Below, piece after piece: positions 32,268-45,819 of a stretch of DNA of 64,000 nt. The notes under the pieces were generated by a model, which made no database searches, was not told where the DNA came from, and worked only from the letters and a program-made list of their open reading frames with translations. Source of the stretch: Coprinus comatus (taxonomy: Eukaryota; Basidiomycota; Agaricomycetes; Agaricales; Agaricaceae); assembly GCA_034638255.1 (NCBI GenBank), contig JAWPGT010000019.1, positions 1 to 64,000 on the forward strand. Reading direction: 5' to 3'. Made by a program: the position numbers and the translations under genes. Numbering within the stretch: the stretch's first letter is position 1; every line of letters starts with the position of its first letter.

Positions 32268-33169
32268 TCATTGGAGGTTAAGGGAGTGTGCGGTTTTCTT
32301 GGAAACAAAGTTTCCTTGGGCTCCTGAATTAATCAGGGCATTTAGGGTGGCAATCTGGTGGGAGCAATGATTTTGAAGATAAATAGGTAAATAAATAGAT
32401 TTCTCATTGCAGGACAGGGTGAGGGGAATAAGGGAAATATTTACTGGAGGCAAATTGTCTGGTTCTGGAGAATAAATAGGGTCCAGTATGTCCATTGTCT
32501 TTGAAGTAGAGGAGTGAGTAGTGCTAATGTCCAATTCATTGTCCATAAAAGAAAGATTGTCTGAGTCTTGAGAGTCTTCATAAATCACTAAGAGGATAGT
32601 GGAGGTGGGATGGGTTTGACTTGTTGCCTTAAGCAAAACCCAGCCTAAAAAATTCAAATCATCTTCATCTTCAATTAGTGTTGATATCACTTTCATGAAG
32701 CTGTGGAATTTGTTGATTCCATTCTTCTTCTTCTTTTTGAAAGCTCTGTTGGATGAGGATGGTTTCTTGTTACGAGGTTTGGAGGAGGAGGATTGATGTT
32801 TGGGGTATTCTTGGAAGAAATGTCCAGCATTTCCACAAGAGAAGCAGATACCTCAGCTATGACATTCCTTTTGTCATTCTGTGAGGACCATTCCAAGAAT
32901 TCATTCAGCTTCGTTTTCTTCATCAGATTCTTCTGAATCAGAAGAGTCAAAATCTGGGATTCTGACTTCTTCATATTCATCATCATATTGTCTGGCAGCA
33001 TCAATCTCCATTGGTTCTCCTTGGGGTAGCTTGGAGATGTTGAAATTATGTTTCTAATAGCTTTTTGGAGGATGGGGTTTGTGGTTGATCTGACAAATAG
33101 CTTGATCAAGTTGGGTGGCAATGGTAGTCCATTCATCAAATGTAGTTGGTTGGAGGTAATGAAGAGCAA
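32268..33169 (-). pseudogene. Gypsy gag zinc knuckle and protease remnants
   Basis: An aspartic-protease-like site reads LNALINSGAQGNFVS, where the catalytic aspartate of the usual DSGA is asparagine. Upstream, in another frame near 32800, CFSCGNAGHFFQEY is a C-X2-C-X4-H-X4-C knuckle whose last cysteine is tyrosine. Both are G-to-A-type changes on the coding strand. Confidence 0.65.
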
Positions 33170-33337
33170 TGGCTTCTCAGATTTTTAGAGGGAGAGTAGA
33201 ACAGAATGAATTGACTTTGTAGGCATTGTTGTCAATTCTAGCCAAATCAAGGAGTTGCTTGACATTATTAACATGATCTTCCATATTTTGCCAAGGAAGC
33301 ATGTAATAAGTTTTGAGCTTGTTACAAGCATCAGCAA

Positions 33338-33470
33338 ACTCCTTCCCAGTCCATGTTACAATGATGACTAATTGTTGAGCTGAAGTTTTACCAAAACTTC
33401 ATTAACTCATTCATCATACAGTGGACTGACACACTAGTTTATGTACATGTATTTGTCTATCAGATCCCAT
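33338..33470 (+). repeat. Inverted repeat arm, left
   Basis: About 130 bp starting ACTCCTTCCCAGTCC; inverted copy at 33855-33987 with few differences. The outer about 30 bp also encode gypsy gag, so the arms include element sequence. Confidence 0.8.
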
Positions 33471-33854
33471 CACATCCATCACTCCTATCATTACATGGCA
33501 TCTTCTGGCAAGCCATGTCATACTTTAATTGTTGAGTTTCAAAGAGCAGTGTGCAATGTTTTACTAATCCATGAGCTCAATAACCTTGTTAGAGAAGATT
33601 CCCCAACTCATATTCCAAATTTAGTGCAACCAGAAATGTTAAGGGGGTGTTGATGTTGTTGTGGGTTCACATACACAGGAACACCTGTTTACACCAGCCT
33701 TAAATACACCTTGGTGTAATGTGGACTTGGCCCTCTAAAACACAAAGGCAAAATCATGTTTCAAACCTTGATCATCAATGAATTATCCATCCTCTAACAC
33801 ACATTTTGTTTCCTATGCCAGTAAGTGATGGGAATGATGGGAATGATGGGAATG

Positions 33855-33987
33855 ATGGGATGTGATAGACAAATACATGTATATAAACTAGTGTGCCAGT
33901 CCACTGTATGATGAATGAGTTGATGAAGTTTTGGTAAAACTTCAGCTCAACAATTAGTCATCATTGTAACGTGGACTGGGAAGGAGT
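33855..33987 (-). repeat. Inverted repeat arm, right
   Basis: Reverse complement of 33338-33470. Spacer of about 385 bp (33471-33854) holds a short plus-strand ORF without recognisable product and a purine tract TTAAGGGGG followed by TGTTGATG at about 33641, which resembles a polypurine tract next to an LTR start. Confidence 0.8.
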
Positions 33988-34899
33988 CTGGAGCATCAGC
34001 AGCTTCTGCATGGGGTTGAAAGGCTTGGTCAAGACTTGTAATGAAATTGTTCCATGTTCCATATCTGTATGTTCCAGCATCTGCTCCTCTCTGAGAGTTC
34101 AAGTACTGCCTTTGGAAATGTCCACAGCTTCCATGAGTCAATAATTGGAGTACAAGCAGTATGGCTTGTTCCACTTGTATAGCACCATTGTGAAAGTATT
34201 TGGGCTTTGATTGTAGTGCAAAGATGATGCTATCTTTCCAATTCTCATAGTGAATGGGTTTTCCATCAAACTTTTTGATAGGGATGTCAAAATTTCCATT
34301 GTAGTTTTCTTCATGTTGGTCAGTTATTCTGGAAGGGGGATGAGCTGGGTTTCTGGGAGTAGGTGATTGAGCACAGGAGTGGGTTTGTGAAACTGAGTGA
34401 ATGGAAGTGTTGTTTGGTGATTGAGGATTAGGATTGGTTCCAAATGGATTGGCAGGGGGGTGAGTTTGGATAGGTGATGGTGTAGGGAATAAGTCTAGAG
34501 CAATGACTTTATCATGGATTGCATTCCTAAGGTTTCCAAGCTTGTGGCTATTGAATAGGGTTTGTACTTGGTTGACTTCAATAGTAGTGGTGAGACTTGG
34601 GTTCTCAACTGTTGGTTGATAGAGGTTGTTGACTGCTAGATATAGGTCATAGATGTTGACTTGGATGAGGAGAGAGGTAGATTTATAGGGTAGGAGGAAA
34701 TGGAAGATGTAATGGATATTGGCAGTGATTTGAGAACTTCCTTGTTCATTGAGTTCTTGAAATCCTTTCCAGGTTTCAGAGAGACAAGTTTGTTGAGCAA
34801 TTGAGAGTTTGACTCCTGGTGGAAGATATCTCCATATTGATGGAGTTCCAAAGGTTGTGCTAACCTCTGGGATTTGTACAGCAAAGTCAAAGAGATCAA
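33947..34899 (-). pseudogene. Gypsy gag remnants
   Basis: Frame pieces include ADAGTYRYGTWNNFITSLDQ and FQPHAEAADA, matching retrotransposon gag, and a serine/proline-rich N-terminal part up to 34899. Many stops. The frame breaks where the inverted duplication begins. Confidence 0.6.
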
Positions 34900-35159
34900 C
34901 TAGCTCTACTTTGTTTGTGTCTCTTGAAGTAGGAGGTAGAGCAGGTGGTTGTCTGGAAAACGAGGGGGTGGAAGAGGAAATTTGGTGGGAGGCAATTGTA
35001 GAAAATGGGAATGCTGCTTGCTAAAGGCAGCCTGTCTCTCAAGATGGTATGTTATCAGCTACTACTTGCTTAAGGTAGACCTGCTCAATGGCAAGGTATG
35101 TTATTAGCCTAGATCTTGATCTTATGCATGAGGGTTGGGTGCTAGTTTTCTGATAATGA

Positions 35160-35330
35160 TGGTTGCAGGTTAGGCAGTTGTCAAAGGAAATAAAAGCAGA
35201 CAATTACAGAGACTCTGGTTAGGAGTTTGCATGGAGTTGGTTTGGGGAGGGTGATGAGTGCAGAGACCTGGGTTAGAGGTTTGTGGAGGAAGACAAGGAC
35301 AGAGATCCTGGTTAGGGATTTGTCAAGTTA
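35160..35330. repeat. Imperfect tandem repeat upstream of gypsy gag
   Basis: Three units, each with CAGAGA(C/T)..TGG(G)TTAG followed by a G-rich TTTG, at about 35207, 35261 and 35299. This lies where the leader between LTR and gag would be. Confidence 0.5.
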
Positions 35331-35600
35331 TAGCTTAACACAATGTTATAATCTTGCCTATACCTCCATTTCAGTATAGACAATGCTATGATGGACCTCT
35401 TCAAGGTGCTCATAGGAGGAGAATGTCTACTCTTACTGAGACTACTTTTGGGGGATGACCTCCACAATACTCAGATTGTAGATCATAGGTGTTCCTTACT
35501 AGTAAGCCATTCATATAAGAGTTAGAGCTGACTCCAGTTTCTAGGCTTATCAAGACAGAGAGATAATGAGTAGAAAGGAAGGAACAAGAGTGTTAAGCTG

Positions 35601-36290
35601 AAGCTTAACCTCTGTCACTGTCCATGTATTTATACAACTATAAGTACAGGTTGTAGGCTGTGTGTGATACATGTGAGACATGAAGGTGAAACTATCTACT
35701 GCTAAAACAATAAGTGAAATGACAATTGGAAGCACATAGAAACACTAGTCCAAGGTTATATGAAACAAGTAAGAGAAAGTACACTATTATCCATCATTAG
35801 TTCTAATGATTAAGCATGATAAATATGAAACCATAACATATGTTATATTATGCTCTTTGGGAGCAATGACATCAAGGATAATTTATCTAACTGAGTATTT
35901 ATCCAAAATGATCATATTAGTGCAATTGAGTAGCTTTATAGACCACATAGGGTAATCAGCTGATTCTTTGAGGACAGGGAGTGTAGGGATGAGTGTTATT
36001 ATAATAAGTGATTAGAGATATGAGTCTATAACAAAATATGTGTCAGCTTCATGTTGTAAGTTGCATTGTTGTGTACTAGCAACAAATCTACAAGCTTTCT
36101 GTCTAACCAAGTATGGTAGGATGGAGCAAGCAGAGTATCAGAGAGAGAGAGAGAAATCTCTGAGGACCCATACAGGGACTCAGTCTCTCTAGGTTGGTTT
36201 GCTAAAACCCTATGTTTTTGTGGATGAGATGAATTAACCAGTGAGGATACTAGGTTTCTCTGCAAATCCAGGGAGTCATACTGGCTAAGT
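35601..36290 (-). mobile_element. Internal remnant of copia family 2
   Basis: Sequence just downstream (minus strand) of the primer site. A frame at 36265-36026 (MQRNLVSSLVNSSHPQKHRV..) is open but not recognised; after about 36000 nothing coding is seen. The 3' part of this copia copy is missing. Confidence 0.5.
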
Positions 36291-36303
36291 GGGGCCCATA
36301 ACC
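36291..36303 (-). other. Copia family 2 primer binding site
   Basis: Minus strand GGTTATGGGCCCC directly after the LTR terminal ..TTTCAACA; same initiator tRNA-Met anticodon-arm site as the copia element at 9141-9157. Confidence 0.75.
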
Positions 36304-36675
36304 TGTTGAAAGCAATGCAAATACACTGAAGACATAGTTATGAATATGTATACACACAATAGTAGTAGTAGTATGAGTGCTTTGTTAGAGCTTGAGTATG
36401 AGTGGGATAGTTGTAAGAACTGAAGATATAATTGAGGGAAATATACACTACTTATAGTAAATAATGCTAGTCCATGCTACAACTAAATGGAAGTCAGGTG
36501 TCAACTATATGTAAACTAAATATATATAAAACAGAAGGTAATACAGGGGCTGAAGCATATAGTTGAAACAGTAACTACAACCAATAGGACTAGTCCACAT
36601 AATGCTTGAAACAAACAAGTGAAACAAAAAGAAAATGATTATGTAATTGTCCAAATATAGCCACATTTTCCAACA
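36304..36675 (-). repeat. Copia family 2 LTR, attached to primer site
   Basis: 372 bp, starting TGTTGGAAAATG at 36675 and ending TTTCAACA at 36304 on the minus strand. Two plus-strand relatives lie at 36951-37288 and 37901-38267. It sits within a gag-like frame (36909-36676), with GTAAT at its outer edge (36676-36680). The matching GTAAT on the other side was not found, so the element is truncated. Confidence 0.8.
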
Positions 36676-36909
36676 GTAATAGGTGCAGCAGAGAAGATTG
36701 TCATGGTATTGGAGGACCCTGGTCAAACAGTTGAACTTGATATTATACATCACAATTGGACTACTTGAAGCCATAGTGAGGTTGTCCAATTCCTCTACTA
36801 CTTTGGCAACTAAGTCAGAGCTACTGAAATTAGTAGTGAGTTCCTGAACAAATAGATCCCAGTTGGTATACCAGGGAACTAACATCCAGTTGAAAGAATT
36901 CTCAAGCAC
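36676..36909 (-). pseudogene. Gag-like fragment interrupted by the copia LTR
   Basis: Reads WYTNWDLFVQELTTNF, VEELDNLTMASSSPI and FNCLTRVLQYHDNLL, a retrotransposon gag core of gypsy type, then ends in TYYC at the LTR border. A relic of another element. Confidence 0.55.
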
Positions 36910-36950
36910 AGTTTGAAACCATTAATAGGCAGAACTGGAAAGATAGGAGA

Positions 36951-37288
36951 TGTTAAAGCAATTACTAATTAGCTGCTCACTAAGTGCTGATATAGATGCT
37001 TATATATCACTGAACAATTTCCTAAGTGCCCTTGACTAAGTAGATTAGTGTTTCATCTCCATGCTTAGTATGCATATTAGAAAGTGTAGTTACATATGAC
37101 CTTAGGATTAGTGAGCACAGACCACTGCATTATAGTATATAAAGGACAATCTCATGTACTTTATTTCTACAGTTCTTATAACTACTACTTTGCTCTTATA
37201 TTTACTCTACTAATGCTACTACCTATCCCACATAACTATGAGTACCTATCTATGACTAGTGTTACTTGTCTATGCATTGCTTTCAATA
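36951..37288 (+). repeat. Solo copia family 2 LTR with 5 bp target duplication
   Basis: 338 bp from TGTTAAAGC to TTTCAATA, flanked by GGAGA at 36946-36950 and again at 37289-37293. A solo LTR left by recombination between the two LTRs of a full element. The end has decayed from CA to TA. Confidence 0.85.
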
Positions 37289-37682
37289 GGAGAGAGTGAA
37301 CCTGACCTAATGGACATTGGAGGCTAGGCTCTGATGATGTTGGAAATAGAGATGGTATTAGAAAAGGAATTCTGATAGCTTCATTGGTTTGGAACCATCA
37401 AAGACAACTACCAGGAGGGTTCAGAGCTTGGTTGTTAACTTGGTGATAACCAAAATTAAAAGCAGGCAAACCTCCACAACTGTGAAAATTGGTTGCAGAG
37501 TTGGATTGGGAAAGATTAGGTGAACAATAGCCAGAAGGAGTAGGGGTAAGAGAGGAACCAGTATCAAAAATAGACTTAGTAGCAGGAGTAGCCTAAACAT
37601 AAGTAGACCAGGAAGGAACAGTAGTAGTAATCCCAGACATAGACACAAGAGAGATAGTACCAGAAGCTTGGAGTCTGATATA

Positions 37683-37815
37683 CTATTAAGAACAGGGATT
37701 GGAAGATGAGTGAGCAACACTGGATTGAGGCTTTGGCTTCAATATATGTATTGTGCCCTTCCAATAATGTAATTAGCCTCACTTGCAAGAGGACTGAATG
37801 GTTGGAAAAAGTGTC
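37683..37815 (+). repeat. Inverted repeat arm (partner about 38775-38920)
   Basis: About 120-130 bp, roughly 80% identical to the reverse complement of 38775-38920; both share AATTAGCCTCACTTGCAAGAG. Probably gag or leader sequence of two oppositely oriented retroelement remnants. Confidence 0.7.
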
Positions 37816-37900
37816 AAGAGGAATTATGGAGGAGAGTAGGGGACAAGAGAAGATATAAGAATGACTTAGAGTTGGAACAAAGATAGAGACAGAATGAGTA

Positions 37901-38267
37901 TATTGGAAAAAGCAGACTATTATTAGATAGTCATGTGACTCTTTTTCATTTCATTTTACTTTCATCATTTCATATTTGCTTTACATTATGTGGACTGCTC
38001 CCATTGGTCATAGTTAGTGTTTCACCTATATATTTCAACTCCTGTTTCATGTGTAAATATCTATATATAGTTGACACCTGACTCCTTTTAGTCATAGCAC
38101 AGACCAGTATGTTTTCCTATAAGTAGTATACATTCCCTTCCATTATACTTCAGTTCTTACAACTACCCTGCTCTCATACTCAGACTCTCCTAAGCAATCC
38201 TACTACTACCACTCTGTGCATATCTAAATTACTACTATGTCTTCCTGTATACATGTTGCTTTCAACA
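37901..38267 (+). repeat. Solo copia family 2 LTR with 5 bp target duplication
   Basis: 367 bp from TATTGGAAAA (start TG decayed to TA) to TTTCAACA, flanked by GAGTA at 37896-37900 and 38268-38272. It lies between the arms of the 37683/38920 inverted repeat. Confidence 0.85.
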
Positions 38268-38774
38268 GAGTACAGATACTATGTTGATCTCAGAGTAAAG
38301 AATGTACATGAGTGACTAGCAATTATACACAATGTTTACTGATATTGGAAAATAACATAACAAAACATAAGGTAACAGAGCAACAGGCCAATACACTAAA
38401 AAGGATAATACCAACTGAAAAAGGAATAGCTAAAATAGGAAGTTGGGACAAACAAGCAAACAAGTCCAAGAGGTCAGCAACTGATAGTGAGAATAACAGT
38501 CAGAACTGTTGGGAGGTCAGAAGAGTTTGTCAGAAGGTTGATTGATAGTATAGTACATATTCTCAATAAGAAAATTAAGAATAAAGTATAAGGGGCATTA
38601 TATATAGAAACAGATCAGTAAGCAAGACTAAAAGTGGTGTATGCTTCATAAGAATGTAAACAAAATATAAAGTTATACATAATAAGAAGTATATGTATAC
38701 AACTGCTTTTAAAAATAGTCCAGTGTTCTTCTCAGTCATAGAGATCCTCATTAATATTCATAATAACTTCTCTG

Positions 38775-38920
38775 TAATTTCTCCAACATATCTTCCAACC
38801 CTTTGGTCCTCTTGCAAGTGAGGCTAATTACAGTATCAAAAGGGCACAACATATAAGTTGAAGCTAAATCCTCAATCCAGCATTACTCACTCACCCTCTA
38901 ATCCCCATTCTTAACAAGTA
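38775..38920 (-). repeat. Inverted repeat arm (partner 37683-37815)
   Basis: Reverse complement of the 37683-37815 segment, imperfect. Confidence 0.7.
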
Positions 38921-39522
38921 GATCAAGCCCATAATTATTTCAAATATTAGGTCTACTGCATCTTATATAGTACAATAGTTTGCTTGTAGTAGAATATCAA
39001 TGCTAAGTTCAAAACAAAAAAGCCAACCTGTAATCTAGTGTAACAGGTCTAGATCATGTTGTGGGTCAGAAAATCCAATGCAAACCCAGGGCTGATCTAA
39101 TTTATTGACAATCCCTAGAGTAGACACCATCAATGATTACTATGATATGGGAGGAAATATAAGTTATTATTAGATTATACATAAAAACCATTTTGTTGTT
39201 GTAACACCGTTAGTTAATGAACACACCCCACCTCTGTTCATTGGCTATTTCTCCCCCCAATAATAAGCCACCCCCTTACTAATGGACTATCTCTCAAAAA
39301 GCATATGAAATTCTGGTAAAGGTTTCCAGCTTTTCTCAATAAATCTTAGGACATATGAACTTTAACTAAGTAAGGCTACAGCATTGGAATTCAACTATCC
39401 TTAATAGTGTTATAGGATATTTGGAGGTCCTAACTCCTGATATGGCTAATTAGTGTTCTTTGACAATCCAAAACCTGTCAAAAGCTAATCACTATACAAT
39501 CATCATCTATTACACAAGCCTC
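38921..39522. other. Non-coding, border of the transposon region
   Basis: AT-rich, no gene or repeat recognised. CG dinucleotides reappear from 39208 onward. Confidence 0.5.
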
Positions 39523-41794
<2,272 letters not shown>

Positions 41795-41841
41795 CAGCCT
41801 TTATTTCAAGTAAATAAATCTCTGTCTGTTCGTCGACGGCC

Positions 41842-44800
41842 ATGGCGAACAGAGGAAAGCTAGTGCTCCCGGCAACCTCCATATGGCACAACTATCTACC
41901 ACCTCTGAAATCTACGGAAACGCAGACGCCCACAGCTACGCAGATAAATTATTTAACTGAACGTGGTGCTTCTCTCCTTCAAAATGATACTCAGCTATTC
42001 CTCTCGTCCTCTTCTTCATCCTCTGAAGCTGGATTTTTCTCCAAAGTTATCCACTCTGGTACTCTGTCAGATAGGCTCAGTGCTTTGACTTTGCTCGTCC
42101 AAAGCAGTCCGGTACACAACACTAAGGCATTGGATATTCTCAAGGGTATGGCAGGAAAAGGCGGTGGTGGTCGAGACGAAAGTTTGAAGGCTCTGAGATG
42201 CATTGTCGATTGGTGGGCTGGTGGAGGAGCACCAGACAGGAAACTGAAGTGGGTTCAATTTTTGTAATATGCCTCATTAATCTCATCTTCACCAGATATT
42301 TCCGCGACCAGCCTTTACTTCACCCTGATGTCACCGACGAGTATATATTGATCTGGTACTTTGAAGACTGGCTTAAGAAATATTTCTTTTCCATTCTTCA
42401 AATTTTAGAGGTATCGTAATCCCCATACTTCCTCGTTACAATCCGCTTAGTACATGGATAGTCGTTATCCCTAGATCCTTTGCCATACGTTCGAACACAA
42501 ACCATCACTCTCCTATTTACCCTTCTAAAAGACAAGCCAGAGCAAGAACAAAATCTTCTCCGCCTATTTGTTAACAAACTCGTATGTAAATTCATACACA
42601 CAACAATACACCAACTCACACAACTTCAGGGAGATAACTCAAAATCAATATGCTCAAAAGCATCATATCACCTACTTCAAATCCTTCAAACACATCCGTC
42701 TATGAAGTCCATAATCGTTCGTGAAATCATATCGTTAGTCCTCAAACCATCCGCTCCTTCCACTTCTACCACTACACCTGCCAACAAACACATCCGATTC
42801 TCCTCCCCAGAACATACCACAAAACCTCCACAAGAAAAGAAACCCCGTAATATTCACGCTCAATACTATGCTACAATTACTTTCAATCAAATCGTACTCA
42901 CGCCTTCTCAAAGTGATCGTGAAGTTGCCGTACGTTTGATCGACATCTACTTTGAGCTTTTCAAGGATGTCCTCGGCTCCTTGTCAGATAAACCCAGTGA
43001 AGAAGATGGCGATGAGAAGGTTCTCGAAAAAGATGGTGAAGTACAAAAAGACAAAAAAGGCCGCATAATGGTCAAACAGACTAAATCCAAAGGCAAGAAG
43101 GCAAAAGAAACCGGTGGTGCAGCTGGGTTCGTAGAGGTCGAGGACTCCAACTCCAAACTTATTTCTGCCCTGTTGACCGGCGTAAATCGAGCTCTACCCT
43201 TCGCAAAAATCGAAACCGGTGACACAAAGTAAGTCGGTTCTCGATACTGCGTACAAGCTGTATATAACAAGTACTAGAATCCATGCACATCTGGATACCC
43301 TATTTCTCATAACCCACAAATCTACCTTCAATATCTCCCTCCAAGCACTCGTACTCATTCAACAAATCTGCCAATCACTTTCCCATACATCTTCCGCATC
43401 TGCAAAACCCATTGTCGATCGTTATTTCCGTACCTTGTACGATTCACTTCATGACTCTCGCCTAGGCACATCATCCAAACAGGCCATGTACCTCAATCTA
43501 TTGTATAAATCAATCAAAGCGGATCCTGATACAACAGGCGAAAGGAAAAAGGCATTAATAAAACGGTTCGTTCAGATCCTTGCAAGTGGTGGTAGTGGGG
43601 CCACAGAATTCGTTGCTGGCGGTCTATATCTTCTGGGCGAGGTAACTTTTCCTTCAACCATATTGGCTGAAAAACTAACAAGTACCTGTAAAAGCTATTC
43701 AGCTCCGTTCCAGGCCTCCGCTCACTCATCTTTGATGCACCAAAACTCACTAAAGGTGAAAAGTATGACGCTAAGAAAAGAGAGCCTTTATATGCTCATG
43801 CGGGTAATTCTGCTCTTTGGGAATTGGTACGCTTGTTAGGTCGCCCCTGAAAACCGGTCTGACTATTTTTAGACTCCTCTGCTGTATCATTATCACCCAA
43901 CGATATCCCTTCTTGCTCGTCAGCTACTTTTGGCACAACCATTGACCGCGACCGCAGACATTTCCCAAAATACACTTTCTCATTTCCTGGACCGTTTTGT
44001 ATACAAGAATCCAAAGAAACGTGCGGCTGGTATTGAAGGCAAAGGTATGATTATTTCTTATAATTCAGCAGTCTGTTTTTACAACCAATTGTAGGTGCAA
44101 GCGCTATGCAGCCTGCCGGTAGTTCAATTGAAGGTGTTAAACTGAGAAAGGGTGAAGTTCCTCAAACTCAAGTGAACCAACCCGGGTTCTGGAAGAAGAA
44201 AGAATCTGAAATACCCGCAGATCAAATGTTCTTCCATAAGTACTTTAACCGCAAGGATGAAATGGAACGCAAACAGAAGAGGTCATTTGGCAAGGGTGAC
44301 GAAGAAGAGGAGGAAGAGGAAAAGGAAGAGGAAGAGGGAGAAGAGGGAGAAGATAAGCAGGATGAGGAACAAAAGGATGCTGATGCTGAAGAAAATGATG
44401 TTGATGGTGATGATGAAGGTAGTGATCCCGAAGAAGATGAAATCTGGAAGGTGAGTAGTCGTAAAACTCTTCATATTCTCTTGTCTAACGCAAATAATCA
44501 AGGTCATGAAAGCAACTATGCCTACAGAAGGTGAAGACGAGGACCTACTTGAGGATAGTGATGTGGATGACGACGATGACTTACCTTCCGACTTTGATGC
44601 CGCCATGGCCAGTGAAGATGAGGAAGATGAGGTTCCCAACGAGGATGATAGTGAAAGCGCCGGTTCGGGTGAAAACGAAAACGAAGATGGCGCAAGTGAT
44701 GTATTATCATTGGTGGAAGACTCTGATAATGAGGATCTTGTTCCCTTGGACGACCTCCCTGAGGGACTCATTGCCTATGACGGAACAGACTCGGAGGAGG

Positions 44801-44955
44801 AAGAATGGGGAGGAATTGTAGCGAATGAATCGAACAAGCGCAAACGGAATGAAGAAAAAAACAAGCAACGCAAGAAATTGCGAGCATTGCCCAAGTTTGC
44901 CAGCTATGAGGATTATGCAAAGATGATCGAGGAAGGGCCTGAGGATGATTTGTAG
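41842..44955 (+). CDS. MAK21: NOC1/MAK21-like ribosome biogenesis factor (CBF/Mak21 family)
   Basis: NOC1 pairs with NOC2 in early 60S pre-ribosomes. At least eight introns. Markers: SGTLSDRLSALTLLVQSSPV, RDQPLLHPDVTDEYI, YFEDWLKKYFF, DKPEQEQNLLRLFVNKLGD, ICSKASYHLLQILQ, the CBF/Mak21 core ATEFVAGGLYLLGE through TPLLYHYHPTISLLARQLL and LDRFVYKNPKK, then ADQMFFHKYFNRKDE. A long Asp/Glu-rich tail is followed by LRALPKFASYEDYAKMI near the stop. The N-terminus looks short: most fungal homologues have 100 or more residues before this point, and an in-frame TAA precedes the ATG. The PRP43-like gene starts 47 bp away on the other strand, also truncated, which hints at a breakpoint between them. Confidence 0.88.
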
Positions 44956-45059
44956 TTAGAGATACTAGTTTAATATGGTCACGTGATGTGGATGTGGAAA
45001 TCGAGTTTATTTCTGTTTAGAGTTGAACATACATACATACATACCCACTCCCCCCCTTA

Positions 45060-45819
45060 ATGACGACGCCACTACGAAGACCAGACCTCAAGAAGAAGCT
45101 CGTCGTCGTTGGCGATGGTACATGACCACCCATCTTCTATCTACTCGTCTGACGCGTTCTGACAGGTGGTTGCGGAAAGACCTGCCTTCTCATAGTTTAT
45201 GCGGAAAACAGATTCCCCGAAGTCGGTCACACTCAACTCAACAGCGTACTCCAGCTCACACAGTACACCACAGGCATACATACCCACCGTCTTTGAGAAC
45301 TACGTTACCCAAGTCCACTTTGAAGGCAAGCAGATAGAGCTCGCTCTATGGGATACTGCTGGACAAGAGGAATACGACCGCCTCCGTCCCCTGAGCTATC
45401 CAGAATCCGATGTCATTCTCATCGTCTTTTCCGTAGACTTTCCAACAAGTCTGGCAAATGTCGCTGACAAGGTCCGCCCCTCTCTCTCACTTACTCAACC
45501 TTTGACATTGACCATATCGTCTTTGCAGTGGAATCCAGAAGTAACCCACTTCTGCGAGTCCGTACCCCGAATCCTAGTTGCTACAAAGACAGACCTGCGA
45601 ACGGACGAACAAACGCGCCGAATGCTGAGCGCCCAGGGCCAATTCCCTGTTACTACGGAGCAAGGACAGGAAATTGCCAGGAGTATTCAAGCCAAATACG
45701 TCGAATGTTCGGCTAAGACTGGTGTTGGTGTGAAGGACGTCTTTGCGCTCGCTCTCAAAGAGAGCATGAAGGGACGATGGGGAAGGGTGGTCAAGGAGCG
45801 CAAGTGCACCATACTCTGA
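45060..45819 (+). CDS. Rho-family small GTPase
   Basis: Membrane-anchored GTP switch controlling actin and cell-wall growth. Three introns (about 45119-45166, 45229-45280, 45473-45530). Motifs: P-loop GDGGCGKTCLL (alanine is usual before CGKT), switch I PTVFENYV, switch II WDTAGQEEYDRLRPLSY, the Rho insert region, TKTD at the guanine-specificity site where NKxD/CKxD is usual, SAK, and CTIL, a CaaX box ending in leucine, predicting geranylgeranylation. The ATG at 45060 opens directly onto RRPDLKKKLVVVG. It follows NOC1 in tandem by about 100 bp. Overall closest in pattern to RhoA/Rho1, but the two substitutions are distinctive. Confidence 0.9.

Larger units (their letters stand above)
30115..35600 (-). 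mobile_element. Decayed Ty3/gypsy LTR retrotransposon
   Basis: Right to left: probable LTR region (about 35600-35340), gag fragments (34900-32900), protease-like piece, RT, RNase H and an integrase start, the gypsy order. All frames are interrupted. Integrase after the HHCC region and the 3' LTR are missing. An inverted duplication (33338-33987) disrupts gag. CG dinucleotides are rare throughout. LTR limits are a guess based on self-complementary TTAAGCT..AGCTTAA (35593-35608) and a TTAACA end at 35340. Confidence 0.82.

Noticed and set aside
33830..33865. GGGAATGAT tandem units considered as a CRISPR-like array
   Set aside because: Only three or four 9 bp units without spacers in a eukaryotic repeat region; a microsatellite.
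44283..44771. 162-codon minus-strand serine-rich frame
   Set aside because: Antisense of the acidic tail of NOC1.
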